Source of the DNA: Cellulophaga algicola DSM 14237
GTDB taxonomy: Bacteria; Bacteroidota; Bacteroidia; Flavobacteriales; Flavobacteriaceae
Length of the DNA stretch: 64,000 nt
Reading direction: 5' to 3'
NCBI RefSeq assembly: GCF_000186265.1
Contig: NC_014934.1
Span: 3,596,001 to 3,660,000 of the forward strand
Both the position numbers and the translations under genes were made by a program. The notes under the pieces are model-generated. The model was not told where the DNA came from and did no database searches. It was given only the letters and a program-made list of their open reading frames with translations. Shown here one piece after another: positions 1 to 8,475 of the stretch (positions are counted from its first letter, which is position 1; every line of letters starts with the position of its first letter).

Positions 1-550
1 TTCCTCCTTCATCAATTAATAAATCCTCAATAATTATTTTTTTCTCAATATTTTTATATTGCCATTCTTTGCTTCTGTCGTAGTAATTTAAAGCAAGTCT
101 TCTATTAAGTTCTTGCCTAATTTCATCCCAATTTGCACTTGCTTTATCTATAATTACGATTCCTCCAGAGCTATCGTGATTTGCCTTTATAATGAATGGA
201 GCTTCTGGTAAATTTTCAGGTTTTATATCATCAACTTTATTTGTTGAAAATAATAAAGGGACTAAGTATTCTTCCCCTATATTTTTTTTAATATATTCTC
301 TAACGCTTAATTTATCCGCTAACTCAGTATGTAATGGCCTTCTATCATTTAATTTTAAGCAATTTATTTTTTCATTTAAAGTTTTAGGATTTTCTAAATC
401 TAGTTCAAATCCATGTGCTTTTAAAAACCTTCTTTTTACATATTTTTCATCAGATAAAATATTATACCTATAAAAGTTATAGAAACTTCTAATTATTTTG
501 TTAAATATATTATATTCTGGCGTTTTATAATATTCAGGGTTTATACTCAT
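1..550 (-). CDS. TupA-like ATP-grasp protein, partial (3' end outside window)
   Basis: Reading the minus strand from the ATG at 550 gives 183 open codons that run off the left edge. The visible motifs match the TupA-like ATP-grasp family: NEKI (residues 59-62), a nucleotide-loop-like IIKANHDSSGG (120-130), EWQYKNI (162-168) and IIIEDLL (172-178). Members are found in capsule and teichuronopeptide loci and are thought to add an amino acid or other group to a glycan; the exact reaction here is unknown. The start overlaps the stop of the upstream Wzy-like gene by 17 bases, so the two are probably co-transcribed. The only long plus-strand frame here is a shadow. The family call is from recalled motif similarity. 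Confidence 0.8.
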   Translation of the reverse strand, partial: MSINPEYYKTPEYNIFNKIIRSFYNFYRYNILSDEKYVKRRFLKAHGFELDLENPKTLNEKINCLKLNDRRPLHTELADKLSVREYIKKNIGEEYLVPLLFSTNKVDDIKPENLPEAPFIIKANHDSSGGIVIIDKASANWDEIRQELNRRLALNYYDRSKEWQYKNIEKKIIIEDLLIDEGG

Positions 551-1736
551 GTTTTTTTATTTGATTGTCGTTAATGTTATATGCTAAATAAACAAATACT
601 ACCATTATGTAGCCTTGATTTATTATGGTCTGTAAGCTCAACATGAAAATATATAATGTGCAAAGTATTGCTAAAGAAAAGTATTTTACATTACTGTTAG
701 ATGTAAATGAGGATTTTACATAAGTAATAAGTAGAATTATAAAAAATATGAATGTAAATATTCCAGCATCTGCCCATACTCCTAGAATTGTATTATGTCC
801 TCTGATAATATTTGAGAACCTTAGTCCATTGCCAATTATTGGGTTTTCATTGATGTAGTTTAACATGTTTTGTAAAAGGTAATCTCGCCCAGATAAACCA
901 ACATTATCTGTTTCTAATGTTAAAATACTTGCTATATTTTCGACACGAGTTTGTTGAACCGTAGATAGTTTTCCACTACTAAGAGCAAGGTTTATGGAGC
1001 CTATTAAAAGGATGGGCACAAAAATTATTGTAAATAATATTCTTTTAGGTGTAAATAATTTATAATTAACAAGCATTATTACTAACAATGCAACGACAAA
1101 TCCAGTTTTAGAAAAAGTCAATAAGACGGCATAGAATGAAATGAGCATTCCTACTAGCTTAATATATTTAAGGTATTTATTTTTGGAATTTTTTAAACTT
1201 TGATTTATAAATATGAATGAAAGCAAAGAAGATACCGCAGCATTGTTGGCATCTCCATATACTCCACCAGCTCTATCTAAGTTATATTCATAAATACCGC
1301 TGACATCTACTGAGAAATTAATAAATTTGAAGTAAATTAATAACAATGTAGTGGTGAAAAATGTAATAGTTAATACTTTTAATGTAAGTTTTCTATACTC
1401 TGGAATACTTAAAAGAACAGAAAATCCTAAAAAATAGGTTATATAAACCAGTGTTTTTAAAATGTCAGCTTCGTTCCCTAGAACTGCGCTTGCAATTAGT
1501 GAAAACGTATAATATAAAAAATAAAAAGCAATCCATAATTTTATTAATGGAGCTTTTTCTTCGCTTTTTTTCAACACCAAAAGAATACCTGCAAAAATAA
1601 ATGCTATCATTAAATAAGCAGATATTTGACCAAGACTTACAGATATAAAATTCGTTATGAAAACCTGTAAATTTAAACAACTATAAAATATCGGCACATA
1701 GAAGAAAATGTAAATTAAATATTTTAATTTATCCAT
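534..1736 (-). CDS. O-antigen polymerase/ligase (Wzy/WaaL-like) membrane protein
   Basis: A 400-residue protein made almost entirely of hydrophobic helices, about ten or more. A longer extracytoplasmic loop near residues 260-320 contains NPIIGNGLRFSN and GHNTILGVWADAG, the hallmark region of the Wzy_C (O-antigen ligase/polymerase) domain. Such proteins join lipid-linked repeat units at the outer face of the inner membrane. It sits between a GT4 glycosyltransferase (8-base overlap) and a TupA-like gene (17-base overlap), next to a flippase, which fits a Wzx/Wzy-dependent pathway. Polymerase is more likely than ligase because of the Wza/Wzc genes at the other end of the locus, but sequence alone does not separate them. 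Confidence 0.85.
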   Translation of the reverse strand: MDKLKYLIYIFFYVPIFYSCLNLQVFITNFISVSLGQISAYLMIAFIFAGILLVLKKSEEKAPLIKLWIAFYFLYYTFSLIASAVLGNEADILKTLVYITYFLGFSVLLSIPEYRKLTLKVLTITFFTTTLLLIYFKFINFSVDVSGIYEYNLDRAGGVYGDANNAAVSSLLSFIFINQSLKNSKNKYLKYIKLVGMLISFYAVLLTFSKTGFVVALLVIMLVNYKLFTPKRILFTIIFVPILLIGSINLALSSGKLSTVQQTRVENIASILTLETDNVGLSGRDYLLQNMLNYINENPIIGNGLRFSNIIRGHNTILGVWADAGIFTFIFFIILLITYVKSSFTSNSNVKYFSLAILCTLYIFMLSLQTIINQGYIMVVFVYLAYNINDNQIKKHEYKP

Positions 1737-2790
1737 CTTTCAATAATTTTAACCACTGTTGATATATGTTTTCTATATCATATTTTTTTATACTTTCAGT
1801 AGAGTTGTTTTTTAATTTAGCTCTAAGGTTTTCATCATTTATTAATGAAATAATTCCTTCACGCATCTTCGTACTATCCTGATCATCGATAAGAAGTCCA
1901 TTATAATTGTTTTTTATAATATCAGAAGGACCAGTAACACAATCATAGGCTATACAAGCCATTCCTTGAGACATTGCTTCTATCAAAACCATAGGTAATC
2001 CTTCAAATCGAGAAGATAAAACGAATATTTCAGATTCTTGCATGTACTTAGATACATTACTTTTAAATCCTAAAAATTCTACATTTGAATTTATATTATG
2101 TTTTTCTACTAAACTTTGAAGGAAAGTCATTCCAAGATCTCCTGCGCCAATAATTTTAAGAGTCCAATCTGGATGTTTTGAAAAAATAGGCGCTATAATT
2201 GAGATTAGATTATCAAAACCCTTATGATTATATCTGTCTAAATTACCAATAGCAATTATTGTTTTGTTTCTGATATTACCTATTTCATTAAACGAACTAA
2301 AAGTACTTGGATTTGGCATTACAACCACATTTGCTTTAAGTTTTTGATAATAATTAACATCATAAGAAGTTAATACAGTTACGTAATTTGCATATTTATA
2401 AATATATTTTTTTGTAAATAAAGCTAACTTAGATTTTTGCTGTAGATGATTTATATGTTCTGAGGCAATTATATTTATACTGTAAAATTTAGCAACTATA
2501 ATTGTTATTAAATTTATTAGAGTTAGAAATGATATTATATAATCTGGTCTATTATTTTTTAATTTGTAATAGCTAAGTAGATTTATGAAAGACCTAATTT
2601 TATGGTTTTTTATTTTACCATGATGCAATTTTACGCGAGTAATATTTTCATTAAGCTCATAAAATTCTCCATCGTTAAATGTTATTAAACTTACAGTATG
2701 ATTTTTTTTAGAAAAATATTCAGCTAGTAATACCATAACCCTTTCCGCACCGCCACCATGTAAAGCAGAAATAATAAAGTCTATTTTCAT
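1729..2790 (-). CDS. Glycosyltransferase family 4
   Basis: A 353-residue GT-B fold enzyme. The N-terminal acceptor half has the typical HGGGAERVM loop (residues 11-19). The donor half has GNLDRYNHKGFDNLI (182-196) and the EX7E motif formed by E263 and E271 in FEGLPMVLIEAMSQG. It would transfer a sugar from a nucleotide donor to the lipid-linked repeat unit at the cytoplasmic face, with retention of configuration as in GT4. Donor and acceptor cannot be read from the sequence. The start overlaps the flippase stop in an ATGA arrangement, and the end overlaps the polymerase start, so this is one operon. Confidence 0.9.
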   Translation of the reverse strand: MKIDFIISALHGGGAERVMVLLAEYFSKKNHTVSLITFNDGEFYELNENITRVKLHHGKIKNHKIRSFINLLSYYKLKNNRPDYIISFLTLINLITIIVAKFYSINIIASEHINHLQQKSKLALFTKKYIYKYANYVTVLTSYDVNYYQKLKANVVVMPNPSTFSSFNEIGNIRNKTIIAIGNLDRYNHKGFDNLISIIAPIFSKHPDWTLKIIGAGDLGMTFLQSLVEKHNINSNVEFLGFKSNVSKYMQESEIFVLSSRFEGLPMVLIEAMSQGMACIAYDCVTGPSDIIKNNYNGLLIDDQDSTKMREGIISLINDENLRAKLKNNSTESIKKYDIENIYQQWLKLLKDG

Positions 2791-4136
2791 ATTTCTATTT
2801 TTTGTAATTTATATTGTTTTATAGTGTAAGCAAAGTATATAAAACTACTTATAATATATACTAATGTGGTACTTAATACTAAGCCGTAGACTTTGTAATA
2901 TTTAATGAAAATGATATTTAAAATAATATTTAGTGCTAGGTTCCAAAGAGACGTCCAAGCCATAAATTTATTTTTGTTTATAGCTGTCAAAAATTTAACA
3001 GTTACTAAAGTAGTTAAATAAAAAGGGATATAAATTAAAGCTATTTGTTGTATTTGATACACTACTTGGGTATCCTGAGCAGTAAATTGATCTTTCTCGA
3101 ATAATAACCAAACAATATATTCTGAGAAGTAAACGAATATTCCTGTAATTGCAAGAGTAACAATAAACAAGATTTTGAGTACTTTAAATAGGTATTTATA
3201 GGCGTTATTTATGTCTTCTACAACTAATTTTGAAAAATGTGGTAACAAAACGTTACCAATAGCCATTATCAGGATGCCAACAACAAATGAAGGAATTTTA
3301 ATACCATAATTGATGGCTGTTATAGATCCTACAATTAATTGGGCTGCAAAGAATTGATCAACAAAACCATTTAAACCAGTAAATAAACCAGAGAAAATTT
3401 TGGGAGGTAATTGTTTAATCATTATCGATATATTCTCACTCTTCTGTGGTTTTGATAAGATTATTAAATTTTTAGATTTAGAATAGAAGCATAAAACAAA
3501 AAAGCTAATGATACTACCGGTTAATAAGCCTACAGCCAATACAAAATCCCCTAGATAACCCTTGTAAAAGAACAAGCATATCAATGTAGTAAATGCTGTG
3601 AAAATTGGTGTTAAAGATGTAATTAAAAATTTGCCCTTTATTTCTATTAATCCAGAAATTAGAGATGCCATACCCCAGAAGAAAATACAGGGTAATACAA
3701 TATAAAATTGCGTTCTTATTAAGTCATAATACTTTAGGTCATGTCCAGGAAAGGTTAGCTCTAAAAAGAAATAAACAAATATTAATGCAAAAAGGCTTAA
3801 AATGGTTACTAAAATAAGAACAATTAAAAAACTTACAGATTGAAAGCTACCTAAGTCCTCCCCTTTTTTTGATTCAACTATATAATTAGGTATGAATAGG
3901 TTTTTCAAGGAGCCGATAAAAACTGTTTGCAAAAAAGTGGGTATTAGAATTGAAAGATAAAATGTATCTAATAATTCTGATAGGCCAAAGGTTCTTGCGA
4001 TTAGAGCTTCTTTATAAAATGAAATAATTTTTACCAATAAAGTAACAACTCCTACAATAAAGAAATTTCTGGCAACTTGATTCTTTGAGACACTCTTTAT
4101 TTTATTTAAAAAAATGTCGAAATACTTGTTATTCAT
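2787..4136 (-). CDS. MurJ/MviN-type lipid-linked oligosaccharide flippase
   Basis: A multi-pass protein of about 14 hydrophobic helices. The N-terminal NFFIVGVVTLLVKIISF and ALIARTFGLSELLDTFYLS are typical of the MurJ/MviN branch of the MOP exporter superfamily. The role is to move undecaprenyl-linked glycan units across the inner membrane. Its place in a polysaccharide operon suggests a Wzx function rather than the housekeeping lipid II flippase. The frame is open to a TTG at 4175, but the ATG at 4136 starts a protein (MNNKYFDIFLNK) with a normal amphipathic leader, so I use that. It is the first gene of the block with polymerase and GT4. Confidence 0.85.
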   Translation of the reverse strand: MNNKYFDIFLNKIKSVSKNQVARNFFIVGVVTLLVKIISFYKEALIARTFGLSELLDTFYLSILIPTFLQTVFIGSLKNLFIPNYIVESKKGEDLGSFQSVSFLIVLILVTILSLFALIFVYFFLELTFPGHDLKYYDLIRTQFYIVLPCIFFWGMASLISGLIEIKGKFLITSLTPIFTAFTTLICLFFYKGYLGDFVLAVGLLTGSIISFFVLCFYSKSKNLIILSKPQKSENISIMIKQLPPKIFSGLFTGLNGFVDQFFAAQLIVGSITAINYGIKIPSFVVGILIMAIGNVLLPHFSKLVVEDINNAYKYLFKVLKILFIVTLAITGIFVYFSEYIVWLLFEKDQFTAQDTQVVYQIQQIALIYIPFYLTTLVTVKFLTAINKNKFMAWTSLWNLALNIILNIIFIKYYKVYGLVLSTTLVYIISSFIYFAYTIKQYKLQKIEI

Positions 4137-4282
4137 TAAAATAAACTTTTTCTTTTTAGATAGATCATGTTGCAAAATGCAAATATCATCATTATATTTT
4201 CGTTTAATTATATTATATTTATTTTTTTCGATTAACTCAAGTTAATATAAGTTATACGGGGCTTTTGTAAAATAATTAAAAT

Positions 4283-5554
4283 ATGTTTCAAAAATTTATT
4301 ATCATAATTATTCTTATTTCAATTCAAAATATATGTGTTGCAAAATCTATTAAGATACCAGAAAAAACCACAAGTTTAAATTTTGATTTAACAGATGAAC
4401 TTAAGTTAGCGTTAAATTCAAATATTGATAGTATAATTATTAAAAGTAATATTGAAGATTATTTTTTAGATCCAATTACTTTGTTTAATGTTTATAACAA
4501 AACAATAATATTTGAGGACGGTGTGTCTCTTAGAGCCAAACCAAAGGCATTTAAAAGAACGAATGATGTATTACTCAAATTTATCAATAGTAATAATATA
4601 ATTATTATAGGTAATAATGGTAAATTATCTATGAACAAGGAAGAATATGTAAATGGCGAATGGCGTAATGCAATAAGTCTTTTGGGATGTAACAATGTGT
4701 TTATAGAAAAATTACATATAATGGATTCAGGAGGAGATGGTGTTTACATATCAGGAAGTAGTACTAGAAGTTTTAGTTCAAATATTCATTTGAACGAAAT
4801 TATTTGTCAAAATAATAAAAGGCAAGGATTATCAATTATAAGCGCGGAACACGTAGTGATTGAAAATTCTATGTTTTGTGATACAAATGGAGCATTACCA
4901 GAAGCAGGTATAGACATTGAGCCAAATTCAGAACAGGATAGAGTAGTTGATATAAATTTTAATAATTGCTTATTCGAAAAAAACGGACATTCAGGTATTC
5001 TTTTAGCGTTGAGTAAATTAAATTCTAATTCAACTCCTGTTAGTGTTACATTTAATAATTGTGTTATATCTAATAATCACAGTCTTGAAAACCCCTATGC
5101 TAAAGCTGAGTTAGTGTTTACAGCTAAAAAGGAAAACCCTGTTAAAGGTCATGTTATATTTAATAAATGCTTGGTTAAAGACTCTGAGTGGAGTTTTTTT
5201 TATAGTAGAAAAACAAGTAATGCGTACACGGTAACTTTTAAAGATTGCGTGGTGAATAATATATCTAAAAATGAAAAGAGTGCAGTTATTAATTTAGAGG
5301 TGCCGGATTATTATAAAGAAACATATTTCCTTGGTGGGTATTATTTTGAAAATTTACAATTAGAATATTATTCAAAAGCACCTTATTTAAGGGTGAGAGG
5401 GTCGCATTTGAACACATTAAAAGGTGTAACAAATATTAAGGGTACAATTAATTTAATTAGCAATACTGTTAAAGAGGTAGAATATATTAATTATGATAAA
5501 AAGAATAACAAAGATGTAGATATTGAGTTGAATTATATATATTCAAGGCATTAA
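4283..5554 (+). CDS. Secreted right-handed beta-helix protein (paralogue 1, Sec signal)
   Basis: 423 residues with a Sec signal peptide (residues 1-20, ending near CVAKS) and no lipobox. The body has the repeating hydrophobic/Asn pattern of a right-handed parallel beta-helix, as in pectate lyases and alginate epimerases. It is clearly paralogous to the genes at 6398 and 8476: shared blocks are NKEEYVNGEWR, SGGDGVYISG, RQGLSIISA and GIDIEPN. These conserved acidic and Asn residues are candidates for an active site. Isolated on the plus strand between two minus-strand genes of the polysaccharide locus, it is likely to act on the polymer in the periplasm. Lyase, epimerase or non-enzymatic binding are all possible. 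Confidence 0.75.
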   Translation: MFQKFIIIIILISIQNICVAKSIKIPEKTTSLNFDLTDELKLALNSNIDSIIIKSNIEDYFLDPITLFNVYNKTIIFEDGVSLRAKPKAFKRTNDVLLKFINSNNIIIIGNNGKLSMNKEEYVNGEWRNAISLLGCNNVFIEKLHIMDSGGDGVYISGSSTRSFSSNIHLNEIICQNNKRQGLSIISAEHVVIENSMFCDTNGALPEAGIDIEPNSEQDRVVDINFNNCLFEKNGHSGILLALSKLNSNSTPVSVTFNNCVISNNHSLENPYAKAELVFTAKKENPVKGHVIFNKCLVKDSEWSFFYSRKTSNAYTVTFKDCVVNNISKNEKSAVINLEVPDYYKETYFLGGYYFENLQLEYYSKAPYLRVRGSHLNTLKGVTNIKGTINLISNTVKEVEYINYDKKNNKDVDIELNYIYSRH

Positions 5555-5559
5555 TATAA

Positions 5560-6156
5560 TTATAGCATATAATTTATATAATCTTCTGTAGCATTTTCTT
5601 TAAGGATAATATTAGATGGGTTGCCCATGACAATTGAATTGTCAGGGACATCCATGTTTACATAACTATTGGGGGCTATTAAAACGTTGTTCCCAATAAA
5701 TACTTTTCCAACAATTACAGATCCAGTTCCAACCCAGACCTTATTACCTAAGGTAGGGTACCCCTTTAATCTGCCTCTGTTTGATTGTCCTATAGTAGTA
5801 TTGTGGGCGATATTACAATTTTTGCCAATTTTTGCTTTTGAATTTATTACAACTGGTCCAAAATGTCCCAAGTAAAAACCTTCTCCAATTTCGGTATTTA
5901 TAGGTATTTGATACCCATATTTATAGCTGTATTTTTTAACTAATAGTCTATAAAATATGCCCAAGATAGACCTCTTTTTATATTTTGATGCTTTTCTAAA
6001 TAAGTAGGTGTATCTGAAGCCTTCCTTTCTAAATCCTTTTAGCATTGAAGTTTCACCGGCGTATCTAAACAAGTCTTTTTTAGTTATCTCATTCATATAT
6101 AAATATATTTTAATTGCAATTATTGTATTCAAAGCTATACATATAATTTTAAACAT
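5560..6156 (-). CDS. Serine acetyltransferase-like hexapeptide-repeat acyltransferase
   Basis: 198 residues. The C-terminal two-thirds (from about residue 85) is a left-handed beta-helix of hexapeptide repeats: HFGPVVINSKAKIGKNC, then VWVGTGSVIVGKVFIGNN and VLIAPNSYVNMDVP. The layout, including the His-rich entry HFGPVV and the NTTIGQ loop, is that of the CysE-like branch used in capsule loci for O-acetylation of sugars. The donor would be acetyl-CoA. It faces the beta-helix gene tail to tail with only 5 bases between stops and is divergent from the lipoprotein at 6398. A function in polymer acetylation is inferred from the neighbours. Confidence 0.85.
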   Translation of the reverse strand: MFKIICIALNTIIAIKIYLYMNEITKKDLFRYAGETSMLKGFRKEGFRYTYLFRKASKYKKRSILGIFYRLLVKKYSYKYGYQIPINTEIGEGFYLGHFGPVVINSKAKIGKNCNIAHNTTIGQSNRGRLKGYPTLGNKVWVGTGSVIVGKVFIGNNVLIAPNSYVNMDVPDNSIVMGNPSNIILKENATEDYINYML

Positions 6157-6251
6157 TTTTTTATTAATTAAAACTTGATCATTTTTTTTTTGAAGTTTTT
6201 GATAATATCAACTATTTTTTAAATTAAAATTAACATTTACATACTCTAAAT

Positions 6252-6283
6252 GTGTATTTCATCGAATAAATCGTGCATTTCAT
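6252..6283. promoter_or_regulatory. Direct repeat in divergent promoter region
   Basis: GTGTATTTCAT (6252-6262) and GTGCATTTCAT (6273-6283) match at 10 of 11 positions and start 21 bases apart, two helical turns. They lie in the 241-base gap between the divergent acetyltransferase and beta-helix lipoprotein genes. This geometry is common for direct-repeat operators of LytTR or other response regulators. No regulator can be assigned. Confidence 0.35.
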
Positions 6284-6397
6284 ACTAAAAGGAACTTATT
6301 AACGTACTTAGTATAATTATTAACTCATTTACTAATTATCAGCAATTAATAAGCCAACCTACTTCGCTTTATATATACCCCTCAAATCACATTAAAA

Positions 6398-7801
6398 ATG
6401 AAAAATACGTTTAATATTCTCTTGATTTATTTGTTGGTAACATTTTTCACTGCATGCTCTAACGATAACTTCTTAGAAGAAGTAGTAGTTGCAGAAGAAG
6501 TTACTGAAGAACTTGTAGAAGACAAAGAGGTTGATCCAGTAGATCCTCCTGTGTCAACTCCTATTCCCACAGTAACTTTAAAAGAAGGGCAGATATACCC
6601 GGAAAATGGAGTTATGGCATCAACATTTGGATATACGAAAGAAAACGCTACAGTAGCTTTGAAAGCAGCACTAGAATCTAACAATAGCGTAATTATAATA
6701 GACAAGCAAGAGGCTGATTGGATCATAGAGCCATTAAAGTTATTTGGTATTAATAATAAACGTATCTTCATAGAAGAAGGGGTTGTTATACGTTCAAAGG
6801 CATTTGCTTTTGGTGTATTAAGTGCTTCATTAATTGATCTTATAATGTGTGAAGATTTAATTATTGATGGTTATGGAGCTTCTTTTCAAATGAATAAAGA
6901 AGAGTATACAGACGGAGAGTGGAGGCATGCCTTATCTATTAGAGGCTCTTCTGGTATTACAATTAGAGGATTGGAATTTAGAGATAGTGGTGGCGATGGT
7001 ATTTATTTATCAGGAACAGAAAATCCTGGTACCTTTTCTGAAAACATTATTATAGAAGATATTAAATCAATCAATAATAAGAGACAAGGTTTTAGTATTA
7101 TTTCAGCTAAAAATGTATGGGTTTCTAATAGTTTATTTTCAGAAACAAATGGTGCTTTGCCGGAGTCTGGTGTGGATTTTGAACCAAATAGGGAGAGTGA
7201 TATATTACAAAATATTAATTTTAATAATTGTAGTTTTACTAAAAATAAGCATGCAGGAATTCTTTTGTCTTTAGGTAATTTGACTTCTAATTCTAGTCCT
7301 ATTTCAATAAACTTTACAGATTGTTTTACAAGTTCTAATTCATCTATTGAAAATGCATATGTCGATAGTGAAATTGTGATAGGAGGTAATAGTAGTAGTC
7401 TTGTCCAGGGTGATGTGCAGTTTGATAGATTGACAATTGACGGTAGTGATTGGGGAATGCTATATAGTAGAAAAGTAGCAGAAGGTTTTCATGTAACTTT
7501 TACAGATTGTATTTTAAAGAATATCTGTAGAGATAATTCTAAGTCTCCAATCACGTTAGAAGTTGCTGATTACAGTAGTGAAACGGAATCTTTAGGTGGC
7601 TTTACTTTTAACAACATCGAGGTGGAGTATTTTACGGAGGTTCCGCTAATAACAATTAATGGTTGGGAAACCTTAAAAACTTTAAAAGATATTCAGGGTA
7701 ACTTTAAAATGCTCCAAAATGGTAATCAAATTATTAAGTATAGTAATTATGATAAAATTAATAATACCAATGTTTCAATATTGTTAGAAGACTTAAAATA
7801 A
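6398..7801 (+). CDS. Beta-helix lipoprotein (paralogue 2)
   Basis: 467 residues. The N-terminus is a lipoprotein signal with lipobox TAC at about residue 20, followed by SNDN and an acidic Glu/Val-rich, Pro-ending linker (residues 25-60). The rest is a right-handed beta-helix paralogous to the genes at 4283 and 8476, with NKEEYTDGEWRHALSI, DSGGDGIYLSG, RQGFSIISA and GVDFEPN. The acidic residues right after the lipid cysteine resemble export signals that send Bacteroidota lipoproteins to the cell surface, so this copy may be outer-membrane or surface anchored. It probably acts on the same uronic-acid polymer as its paralogues. No catalytic family could be assigned. Confidence 0.75.
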   Translation: MKNTFNILLIYLLVTFFTACSNDNFLEEVVVAEEVTEELVEDKEVDPVDPPVSTPIPTVTLKEGQIYPENGVMASTFGYTKENATVALKAALESNNSVIIIDKQEADWIIEPLKLFGINNKRIFIEEGVVIRSKAFAFGVLSASLIDLIMCEDLIIDGYGASFQMNKEEYTDGEWRHALSIRGSSGITIRGLEFRDSGGDGIYLSGTENPGTFSENIIIEDIKSINNKRQGFSIISAKNVWVSNSLFSETNGALPESGVDFEPNRESDILQNINFNNCSFTKNKHAGILLSLGNLTSNSSPISINFTDCFTSSNSSIENAYVDSEIVIGGNSSSLVQGDVQFDRLTIDGSDWGMLYSRKVAEGFHVTFTDCILKNICRDNSKSPITLEVADYSSETESLGGFTFNNIEVEYFTEVPLITINGWETLKTLKDIQGNFKMLQNGNQIIKYSNYDKINNTNVSILLEDLK

Positions 7802-8475
7802 AATATATTTATAGAGATTTTTAATTTTACACTTTTAAGTTGAATATATTCTATTTCTGTGTATTTTTTCTTAGTCGACTAAATAGTAAAGGTAAGTGCC
7901 GGTCCATAAATTTAATTTTTAATTTATTTAATGTAATATTATTATTTACATTGAACAACCTTAATATTGAAAAAAAATATTGTATTAGGTTTTAGGTAGT
8001 TTATAGCTTAACGCCCTCTGAATCAGTCAAAGCAGAGTTGGGGTGCTATTAATTCAATATGTTGAGATAAATGATTCTTTCTATTTAACTCAAGGTATGA
8101 GAAATATACTCAATACAACTAATTTTATAGGAGTAATATATACAAATATTATCAAATTTGTATAAGAATGTGGAAAGTACTGAATATAATTTCTAATACA
8201 ATAGGCTCTATTATAAATTGATATTCAGTTACAAAACAAAATTATAAATTCCTCAAAAGAATCTTCTAATTCAAAATCAAAAATGTTTTGAGGTCTTAGA
8301 ACCTTATCGTTCTTCTTATTCAGATAAACTAAAATATTTGCTTAAACTCAACAACAATCGGCATAATTATATTAAATTTTTAATTTTTTTCTTATAAGTA
8401 AGATCAATATTTTATTGTGATTAACCTTACGTTAATTTTTTTAATACACAGTCAGTCCTATTAAAATTCTGAAGC
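7802..8475. other. 674-base gap without a recognisable gene
   Basis: This AT-rich stretch lies between the convergent ends of two beta-helix paralogues. I see no complete gene. One stop-free frame of about 50 codons on the plus strand (about 8246-8397) encodes segments such as VLEPYRSSYSDKLKYLL but has no start codon and matched nothing I know. It may be a decayed gene left by rearrangement. Confidence 0.5.

Noticed and set aside
192-473. 93-codon plus-strand frame at the left edge
   Set aside because: It is antisense to the TupA-like gene, whose minus-strand translation has clear family motifs; the plus-strand product has none.
8246-8397. About 50 stop-free codons on the plus strand
   Set aside because: There is no start codon and no recognisable similarity, and such a length can arise by chance in AT-rich DNA, so it is mentioned only with the gap.
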